This document shows, piece after piece, positions 56,465 through 64,000 of a stretch of 64,000 bases of DNA (position 1 is the first letter of the stretch; each line of letters begins with the position of its first letter). The DNA lies in the NCBI GenBank assembly GCA_022495995.1, contig JAFEMH010001480.1, positions 248,001 through 312,000 on the forward strand, given 5' to 3'. This DNA comes from Adenophora triphylla var. japonica. Taxonomy: Eukaryota; Streptophyta; Magnoliopsida; Asterales; Campanulaceae. A model generated the notes under the pieces. It searched no databases, was not told where the DNA came from, and saw nothing but the letters and a program-made list of their open reading frames with translations. A program made the translations under genes and the position numbers.

Positions 56465-57950
56465 ATGAACCTGGGAACAGCTGAGGAGCCCAAAGAAACG
56501 CAAATTGGTAGATTTTTCTCCGGAGTTGAGCGGGTTACCCTGATCGAGCTGCTTAAAGAGTTTGTAGACGTTTTTGCCTGGTCCTACAAAGACATGCCTG
56601 GGTTGGACACATCTATCGTGGAGCACCCGATACCCTTGGATCCAGAGATCAAGCCGATAAAGCAGAAACTGCGGCGGATTAAGCCTGAGTGGTCCTTACA
56701 GGTTAAGGAAGAGATTGAGAAACTCCTACGGGTGGGCTTTATCAAGGTGATCGAATATCCGACTTGGCTGGCAAACATCGTGACGGTCATAAAGGCGAAT
56801 GGAAAGGTACGGGTTTGTGTAGACTTCCAAGACCTCAACAAGGCTAGTCCTAAAGACGACTTCCCTCTGCCGAACATTGACATGCTTGCGGATGCACAGC
56901 AAACTATGAAGTCAAATCCTTCGTTGATGGCTTTGCAGGATACAATCAGATTAAAATGGCTGAAGAAGATCAAGGAAAGACAGCATTTACCACTCCTTGG
57001 GGCACTTATTGCTACACAGTGATGCCGTTTGGGCTGAAGAACGCTGGGGCTACCTATCAGAGGGCCGTCACTACTCTATTCCATGACATGATCCATAAGG
57101 AGGTTGAAGTATATGTTGATGATATGATCATTCACTCAAAAGGGTCAGATGGATAGCATTTCATTGATCTAAGGAAGTTCTTTAACATACTTCGAAAGCA
57201 CTCCATGAGATTAAATCCAGCCAATTGCACCTTTGGGGTCATCCATGGCAAGGTCTTGGGGTATATGGTCACAGAGCGCGGTATCGAGGTGGATCCCAAA
57301 AAGGTCAAGGCAATCGTCAAAATGAAGCCGCCCAGAACTGTCCCTGAGGTAAAGGGTTTCATGGGCCATCTACAGTACATCAGCCGATTTGTCAACCAAC
57401 TGACTTCTATGTGTGAGCCAATATTCAAGCTGTTGAAGAAGAATCAGGAGTTGATTTGGAACGAAGAATGCCAGCTAGCTTTCGAGAAAATCAAAGCTTA
57501 TCTTGTTAATCCTCCCATCCTTTGTCTGCCTCATGGGAACAAACCTCTACTTCTGTACTTGACGGTCACAGATACAGCCATCGGGGCCATGCTAGCGCAA
57601 GAGAAAAAGGACTCCAAGGTCGAGAATGCCATCTATTTTGTCAGCCGGAAATTCCAAGGTAGCGAGTTGAATTACTCCACCCTAGAGAATACATGTGCAG
57701 CTCTGGTTTGGGTGGTCGGAAAGCTAAAGCACTACATGTTGTCCTACACAGTACATCTGGTTTCCAAAATGGACCCGATCAAGTATTTGCTTCAGAGTGA
57801 CAGAGGCAGCATCTCCACCAGACTTGCAAAATGGACCTTCTTCCTGGCAGAGTTTGACATCAAGTATGTGATCTGGAAAGCAATCAAAGGACAAGCTTTG
57901 GCAGATCAGTTAGCTGACTCTCCCAGCACAGAAACCCGAGGACCAAATCT
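56465..57950 (+). pseudogene. RT and native RNase H of D
   Basis: RT start VDVFAWSYKDMPGLD, KQKLRRIKPEWS, VCVDFQDLNKASPKDD; a frameshift near 56900; then FTTPWGTYCYTVMPFGLKNAG and YVDDMIIHSK. TAG at 57154-57156 replaces a Gln seen in B. From 57205 the frame is open through GHLQYISRFVNQL, the connection (AFEKIKAYLVNPPILC) and the native RNase H remnant (LLLYLTVTDTAIGAML), continuing into the next domain. Confidence 0.92.
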
Positions 57951-58500
57951 TCAATTTTCGAATGAGGGAATTTTCATCGTAGAAAATGGCAATTGGTGGC
58001 AGCTATTCTTTGACGGGGCAGCGAATAAGAGAGGCAATGGCATCGGGATGGTTTTAGTAGACTCGAATGACATGCACACCCCTATCGCCATCAAGCTAAA
58101 CTTCTCAGTTACCAACAACGCAGCCGAATATGAAGCTTGCATAGCCGGTCTTGAGGCTGCCCTTGAGCGGAATGTGGATGAGTTGGAAGTGTTTGGTGAT
58201 TCCCAGCTGATAATTAATCAAGCCGCTAACAGATGGAAGACAACAGATCCGTGTCTCCAGAGGTATCATGCTTATATTGCAGAACTCGTCGGCCAGTTTA
58301 AGGAAGTGTCATTCCAGTTCCTGCCGCGAGATAAGAACAGATTCGCCGATGCACTAGCTACTCTAGCTTTGTTGGTGGAAATACCAGAAGGAAAGTTAAT
58401 CAAGCCGTTCAGGGTCGGAAGGCGAGAAAATCCTACATATTGTTGTGAAATCGAGCTCGAAACCGTCGATGAGCCGTGGTACAACCAGATCTTCCGGTAT
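57951..58500 (+). pseudogene. Archaeal-type RNase H of D (domain of the same frame)
   Basis: Second RNase H. All four acidic residues are visible: FFDGAANKRGNG, NNAAEYEA, FGDSQLI and NRFADALATLA. It removes tRNA and RNA during reverse transcription. A second RNase H here is a hallmark of plant Tat elements. The domain itself is intact, within the open frame 57205-58809. Confidence 0.9.
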
Positions 58501-59789
58501 CTCAAGCATAGTGAGGCATCCTTCCCTGTTGATGAAGAGGGTGACCTAAAAGGTATCCGGGCCAAGAGTCTACAAGCTTTGAGAAGGCTATCAACACAAT
58601 ATGTCATACTTGGCGATGAGTTATGGAAGAAAAGGGAAGGTTGCCCACTCCTGCTCTATATCAGCAAAGAGAAAGCTCTGAGAGTAATGGAAGACATTCA
58701 CAACGGCGCCTGCGGACCTCACATGAATGCTCGATCCCTTATGCACAGCATTATCAGACTGGGTTACTTCTGGATCACCAAGAACACAATATGTCATACA
58801 TGGCGATGAGTAATGGAAGTAAAGGGAAGGTTGCATCCAGTTTTTGCGGACTTGCGACAAGTGTCAGCGGTTATCCAACCTAAACCACATCCCTCCTCAT
58901 GATCTATATTGTATGATAACTCCTTGGCCCTTTGCAACGTGGGGAATCGATGTCATCGGGAAGATAACTCCATCCGGGAGCAACGGACATTCATTTGTTT
59001 TGGTCGCGGTAGATTACTTCACAAAGTGGGTGGAAGTCGCGTCCTACAAAGTGCTCATAGCTAAAAAAAGTTGCTCGCTTCATAAAGGAATAAATCTTTT
59101 GCCGCTATGGAGTCCTGAATGAGATCATCTCTGACAACGGATCCCATTTTGAAGGAGAAACTGACCGACTGCTCACCGAATACAGGGTCAAGCGCCATAA
59201 GTCGTCTCCATATAGACTACAGACAAATGGTGCAGTTTAGGCTGCCAAGAAGAACCTTGAGCAAATCATAAAGAAGATGGCCGACCGAGGACGGGATTGG
59301 CCGGAGAAACTACATCTAGCATTGTGGGGGTATCGCACTTCAATTCAGACTGCTACCGGTGCAACTCCATATGCCTTAACTTACGGAATGGAGGCCGTCA
59401 TGCCCATTGAGCTAGAGATTCCATCCCTCAGGGTATTGCTCGAGAAAGAAGTCAATGAGATTGAATGGCTCCAAAGTCGATACAATGAGTTGGCACTGTT
59501 GGACGAACGCAGATTAAAGGCTATGGAGCATAATCGGGCGTATCAGAAGAGAATGGCCCGTGCTTTCGACAGGAAAGTGAAACCCAGGGATATCAAGGTT
59601 GGTGATCTGGTCCTCAAGATGAAGCCCTCGAATCAGAGCAGTGCATTGGGCAAATGGGCACCTGTCTGGGTCGGGCCTTTTCTAGTGAAGAAGATATTCT
59701 CCGGAGGAGCTATACAGCTAACAGATCTTGACGGCAACCCGTTCCTGCACCCCGTCAATGGCGACAAGTTGCGGCGGTATTATGTTTGA
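58501..59789 (+). pseudogene. Integrase of D
   Basis: Zinc-binding HNGACGPHMNARSL, then a 51-bp copied insert (58784-58834) that ends the frame at 58809. CDKCQRLSN and WGIDVIG follow in another frame, a shift near 59065, SDNG, and at the catalytic Glu position a TAG (59238-59240). From 59241 the tail is open: RTSIQTATGATPYALTYG...WVGPFLVKKIF (GPF/Y motif)...GDKLRRYYV, stop 59789. Confidence 0.9.
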
Positions 59790-60435
59790 TCGAGTCTTCC
59801 CCCTCTGTATAAAAATAAAAAATAAAAAAAAAGATAAAAAGAGGAAAAAAAGAAATGAAAATAAAGGCGCAATAAAATTGTCTCAGATGAGACTGAAAAC
59901 CACTCAAAAGGCAGTCCATGCAAAAATAAGGGACGCGCCCGGTGCTAAAAGAATATACCCAACTAGGCTGAAAACCCTAAAAAAAGGACAGTCTAGGTAA
60001 AAAACAGGGTTGCACCATGTCCCTCTTCTATCTTCCCTTTCTTAGACGCAAAAGTCAATTGAGTCGAACTACAGAGACCTGAGCCCCTTGGTTCTCTTTA
60101 CAAAAGGGGAACGTAGGCAACCACTCGTGGTTCGGTCTAAAATGCTGCAAAATCCCAGATCTTGTCAATAAATTGGTGCTTTCAATTTTGCCAAAATATG
60201 TTTTGATTACAGCTCCAAGGCTTTTCAAAGGATTCATTATAAGTTAATATTCATTCTGATGAGTTCAAGCATGACCTGCTTTCGACTCATATAACCTGCT
60301 GCGAATAAAGGGCAATAAGTTTTCAAAATTCTAACATCTATTTTGTCTGCAATAAGTAATCTAGGGATACTCATGTTCCATACAATAAATCTCTTCCTCA
60401 AAATACAAACAAAAGAGTCTCTTATCTCCCAAATA
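59790..60435 (+). other. Post-pol spacer of D
   Basis: A-rich, no gene. It contains GAAAACCCTAAAAAAAGGAC, shared with B and C, and the type II CTACG motif. Confidence 0.65.
60064..60137 (+). other. CTACG-stem hairpin motif, type II (element D)
   Basis: CGAACTACAG, CTGAG, inner stem CCCCTT...AAGGGG with a ~14-nt loop, GAACGTAGGCAACCACT, GGTTCGGTC. The longest and best-paired copy. Confidence 0.8.
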
Positions 60436-60441
60436 AAGCGT

Positions 60442-61784
60442 CTAGGAGCTCGTTCCCGCTCCCGAACTTGCATCTCTATTCTTCCTTTTCCTCGGTCCCC
60501 GGGAGGTCCTTGGCCTAGGAATGTCAAATAAGTCGATTTGAGCCCATCCTAGCTCGGGTATAATGCGTGCCGATGGCTCGATCAGACCAGTCTCCCTCAA
60601 AGCTGCCCTAGCAATCCTCTCTTGCTTCAAGGCCTCTCTGCGAGCTATCACCTCTGGATCATCCCTCATAGCAGCTCTCCGGATCTCTTGCCTCCGATAG
60701 TCCTCAGCAACATCGCCGGTATAATCATCTGGGTTCCCCTGGGCCTCTGTATCTCTGAAAGACCGGCTGGTCGGGTAGTTTGCTCCCAAGTATTCCCGAC
60801 GGCGAGCCTCTATGGTCAACTGCACAGGACCCTGTTGCTCCTCATACCAGATCAAATACTCCATGGTCAAGAAAGTAATCCCCCTGGACTGTCGAATAAG
60901 TGTCCGTGTGGGAAAGAAACCCTCCAGAAAGGATCTGCTAAAAAACTGCACAGTCTGGGGCTCGATCATGTCCATCGGAACAGCATCTCTTAGCAGCCTG
61001 CGTGGCCTGGTCACCCAAGGCATCGCCGTCCGACCCTCTGGTAATGGCCCAATCAAGCGCAACCTCTCAAAAAGCCACAAAGATAATAAAGTGGGGCTGC
61101 CTGCACCCATGAAATCTGATCCTCCTGCTAGCCTATCAATGCCATGGTAGGTCTCGGCCAACAGCAACGGTACAATGTCCATCTCCCCTTGGCCGGACCG
61201 GATTTGACACAGGTCTACAACTCGGTCACCCCTGAGTTACATGACAATCTCCAGCAATGCACCCGGACAGACTCCGGTATATCCACAGAAATAGTAAGCC
61301 GACAGGGTGAGCAGCATGAATATGTCCAAAGACGTAGAAAGATCAAACAGCTCAGGACTGGAAAGGTGCAATCTGGCCATCCGAGTCAAGTCTACAACCT
61401 CAAAATCATCGAGAACCATGGGTACTACCTGATCTGCCGGTAAACTCAGGAAAGCTGATAATTGCTCCGTGATTGACCGTCCGTCCCGGGGAAATGCTAC
61501 AGTCGCCGCCTCACCCAGGCGTGTCAATGCTCTAAAATCCTCCATGGTCGGCGTCAAATCATTGTATGACAAAGTAAAGACGTGCCGCTCTGAGTCCCAA
61601 AAGTAGGACGCAGCCCGGAGCAAATCCCAGTCAATCCTCCAGTCTTTCAAGGGCCAAATGCATGGCATATTGTACCGCTTGTCAATGACTTGCCTATGAT
61701 ACTTCTGATGAAATTACGAAACTTCAACAAAATCTTGATGAAATTGATATCCCGGGAAGCTACTTCTCCGCTATAATACTCCAT
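60442..61784 (-). pseudogene. Antisense extra ORF of D, plant mobile domain
   Basis: Minus-strand frame open from about 61700 to 60442 apart from one TAA (61237-61239). Residues resembling the plant mobile domain (PF10536-type): RYNMPCIWPLKDW, ASYFWDSERHVFTLSYNDLTP, MEDFRALTRLG, then HGIDRL, a central Trp/Tyr/Glu-rich part and a basic tail (RPRTSRGPRKRKNR) that could be a nuclear signal. A candidate start (MEYYSGEVAS) lies at 61784, joined after a frameshift near 61710. Length about 447 codons. It has its own strand, so it needs its own promoter; the palindrome pair at 61924-61975 lies just upstream. Function unknown; the domain is shared with some host silencing-related proteins. Confidence 0.75.
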
Positions 61785-62455
61785 TGCTGTTGAAAGTACC
61801 AGTCTTTGCTAAAGGAATCGCTTGTCTGTCAAGATGGGGCTGCTGGTTTCTTCCTACTAAAAGGGCAATGTCTGCAAATGAATCCTGAGCTGATTTTAAA
61901 AGGGGCCTGTTACGAGCTTCCCCCAGTCGCGCGACACAACTTGCCCAGCAGGCATGACATGTCGAGTGACACATCTGGTGCCGTCGCTGCAATACACCTC
62001 CCATCCTCACATATATTCACATGTAAACGTACGGGAGAGAATTTACTACACCATATGTATCACCATACACACTCACCCGATACAGCTCCACCATCTCATG
62101 TACAAGCTCGACAAAGCCGACCCTTCAATACAATAATCACATTTCTTTCATTCAATCATCATCCCGTTCCTGGAGCGGATGGATTCGTGCAAACAAGCTA
62201 ACATAGTTTAATCTTTGCTAACAGAGTAGCATAGTCAGATACAGTGCTTGGAGTGTTGTTTCTCCCGCATGTACAATAATCAACTGAGCATCATCAAATC
62301 TTGAGGACTATCCCTCAGCCAAAGTCGAGACAAGGATTCCAAATCTGTCAGTCTCTCCAGCAATGTTCATCAGTCTCATCGGCCCTGCCGCCAAAGCATC
62401 AACAAAAATCCGTTCTAACAAAGTTCATGACCCCAAAGTCAACCAACCATCAACA
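61785..62455 (+). other. Spacer upstream of D's antisense ORF
   Basis: No gene on either strand. Contains the palindromes GTCGCGCGACAC (about 61927) and TGTCGAGTGACA (about 61960), the same type as D's LTR. Confidence 0.5.
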
Positions 62456-62459
62456 AAGG

Positions 62460-63030
62460 CCGTCCCTCATACGGCAAAATAGCAAGTCATCAGCAACAGT
62501 GGTCTAAGTCCCTCCGGCAACCACCACCACCAGCAACAATAGCATCAGACCCCCCGGCAGCTACATCTACCCCCAGCAGAATCAACAGTAGCATGAGTCC
62601 CCTAGCAGCTACTCTGCACCATCCAGTGGTCTAAGTCCCTCCGGCAGCCACGATCATCATCAACGGTAGCGTGAGTCCCTCCGGCAGCTACCCTTCACCA
62701 TCACCAGTGGTCTAAGTCCCTCCGGCAGCCATGATCATCATCAACGGTAGCATGAGTCCCCTGGAAGCTACTCTTCACCATCATCCAGTGGTCTAAGTCC
62801 CTCTGGAAACCACGTTCACCGTTAGCAGTGGTCTAAGTCCCTCCAGCAACCACGACCACCAGTAACAGTAGTGTGAGTCCCTCCGGCAGCTACTCTTCAC
62901 CATCAGTTGTAGCATCAGTCCCTCCGACAGCTACAACCTTTCATCATCAAGCAAGTTGCAGCATGAGACCCTCCCGTAGCTACAACCTTTCACCATCAAC
63001 AGTAGCATCAGTCCCTCCGGCAGCTACAGG
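62460..63030 (+). repeat. Imperfect tandem repeats (AGTCCCTCCGGCAGCTAC)
   Basis: Alternating units GTGGTCTAAGTCCCTCCGGC-AGCCACGATCATCA and GTAGCATGAGTCCCTCCGGC-AGCTACTCTTCACCA, some 12-15 in all, irregular in length (~35-45 bp). Confidence 0.85.
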
Positions 63031-63094
63031 TAAGCACAACAAAGGTATGAAAGCATATCTCTACCATTTCTTGCTCCTTGTCGGTTTCGTTTTT

Positions 63095-63159
63095 GAACTA
63101 CGATTTGGCTTGATTCCCTCCTAAGGATACGTAGGAATCCTTTCTCCAAAGGTCCAGCC
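63095..63159 (+). other. CTACG-stem hairpin motif, type I (element D)
   Basis: GAACTACGATTTGG, CTTGATTCCCTCCTAAGGAT, ACGTAGGAATCC, AGGTCCAGCC; about 120 bp before the polypurine tract. Confidence 0.8.
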
Positions 63160-63269
63160 TTCCGATCTCACCAATCATCATTGTCCAGCCCTCCGCCATA
63201 TCCCCAGCCGCTCATTGGGATTGGGTCTTATTTTATCGACAACCTCACTTCTTCCATAAGTGACATTGC

Positions 63270-63279
63270 TGAGGGGCTC
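63270..63279 (+). other. Polypurine tract of D
   Basis: TGAGGGGCTC directly before TGTAAGTACGCC. The upstream CGCCGAG of other elements is GCTGAG here. Confidence 0.8.
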
Positions 63280-64000
63280 TGTAAGTACGCCAATCCAATT
63301 CTCTACCCTTTTAGATGCATTTTAATATGATAAAATTGCATTAAGGGGCATTTTGGTAAATTTCTGGTCTATTCCGAGACTTCCGAAAACATTCCATAAG
63401 TTTCTTGCAAAGGAAGTACCTTTTAGTACCTTGCTCATGCTAAAGGACCTACAGGGAATAAACCTATTTTGGACCTTTTGGGTATTTACTCAGAATGTTC
63501 CAGAACCTGGTTTTGGCGCCAAAAGCGGTTGGTGACACCTTGTGTCACGCGACAGATCGAGGCATGGAAAATTGCTACAGAAGGTCGTGCGATACCTTGT
63601 GACCATCAACTGCAACCTATAAATAAGACCCTACCCCTCTCAGAAATGGATCGCAACTTTCACATACTGTTACTCTGCCAAAATAGGAGCGTAACACACA
63701 CACTGCTAACACATCTCTCTCTCTCCTCCCTAAATCCACCTTCAATTCCCCCCATTTCACTCCAATTCACCCATCACCTCTTAGATCCTTCATCCATCAA
63801 TCCATTCCAGTTCAAGCAACTTCAGAAGCAGTTGTAGAAGGGTTCTATACCAGCCGTGGTATAGAATTCATGGAGTCATCAAGGGTAACCCCTCAATTCC
63901 ATCTCTCTCTCTCCTATTTTGCTACTTTCATAATTCCATCATTTTCTCCTCCTTGGGTTCAGTAATCAGACTCCATCTGTCTTGATTATTGAATCCCAAT
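63280..64000 (+). mobile_element. 3' LTR of element D, cut by window end
   Basis: 721 bp matching 49103 onward, with TATAAATA at 63618-63625 and intact CpG palindrome TGTGTCACGCGACAG (about 63540). Confidence 0.95.

Larger units (their letters stand above)
49103..64000 (+). mobile_element. Element D, nearly complete Tat element
   Basis: 5' LTR, PBS, leader, gag, protease, linker, RT, two RNases H, integrase, antisense ORF, tandem repeats, polypurine tract and most of a 3' LTR, in canonical order over ~15 kb. Coding capacity is broken by several stops and shifts. The 5-bp left flank is CGACC; the right flank lies outside the window. Confidence 0.92.

Noticed and set aside
49103..64000. Endogenous pararetrovirus instead of LTR retrotransposon
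   Set aside because: True LTRs, Arg-tRNA-type PBS, polypurine tract and DDE integrase are present; no movement protein or virus coat features.
1..64000. Host genes, tRNA, rRNA or organelle DNA
   Set aside because: I looked for conserved protein families, cloverleaf-like sequences and rRNA blocks and saw none; the whole window is accounted for by transposable elements.

Overview
This window is transposon-derived plant DNA. I see no host gene, tRNA, rRNA or organelle segment. Almost every coding trace belongs to LTR retrotransposons of Ty3/gypsy type, Tat/Ogre-like group: an Arg-tRNA-type primer-binding site (TGGCGACTCTGCTGGGGAC), LTRs opening with TGTAAGTACCC or TGTGAGTACCC and ending in CA, a second archaeal-type RNase H before the integrase, long hypervariable 3' regions with tandem repeats, and extra antisense ORFs between pol and the 3' LTR. 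One element is Ty1/copia (Angela/BARE-like) on the minus strand, and one is a small hAT-type MITE. This composition suggests a repeat-rich region of a flowering plant, probably a dicot. The species cannot be named from the sequence.

Layout. 1-4943 is the 3' end of element E: 29 copies of a ~71-bp repeat, two further ~31-bp arrays, polypurine tract and 3' LTR. 4944-7744 is the integrase end and 3' region of a second Tat element X, with an antisense ORF that carries a plausible phase-0 intron. From 7745 to 46229 runs one old Tat element, B (5' LTR fragment, PBS, gag, protease, linker, RT, RNase H, integrase, 3' region, antisense ORF). It is split by three insertions: copia element G (12962-21020, TSD TAAGC), gag-only element A (22512-40359, TSD AATGG), and the MITE (42302-42666, TSD GGTTCTAG). 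A is itself interrupted in its 3' LTR by gag-only element C (31582-39131, TSD GTACC). At 46230 a further element H begins inside B's 3' repeats; only its 5' LTR, PBS and leader are present, because the nearly complete Tat element D (49103 to beyond 64000) is inserted in its leader. Exact target-site duplications prove three of the retrotransposon joins and the MITE.

Coding state. D has all domains in order (gag, protease, G-patch-like segment, linker, RT, RNase H, archaeal RNase H, integrase, antisense plant-mobile-domain ORF), but stops and frameshifts interrupt it. A keeps a 2-kb gag with one frameshift and no pol. C keeps a gag with two early stops and no pol. A's Gag closely resembles D's, so a D-like element is a candidate helper for A.

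Most interesting signals are non-coding and recur in unrelated families. (1) Pairs of GC-core palindromes, different in sequence from family to family but matched within each element, lie upstream of a TATAAATA box and again in the transcribed leader, in both gypsy and copia elements. (2) A two-hairpin structure near the end of the gypsy LTRs has arms that change together between families. (3) A CTACG...CGTAG stem enclosing a covarying hairpin occurs about eleven times, mostly next to pol ends or polypurine tracts. (4) GNRA-loop hairpins are duplicated in the leaders of B and H. These look like a shared cis-acting RNA/DNA toolkit and are the best candidates for something not yet described.
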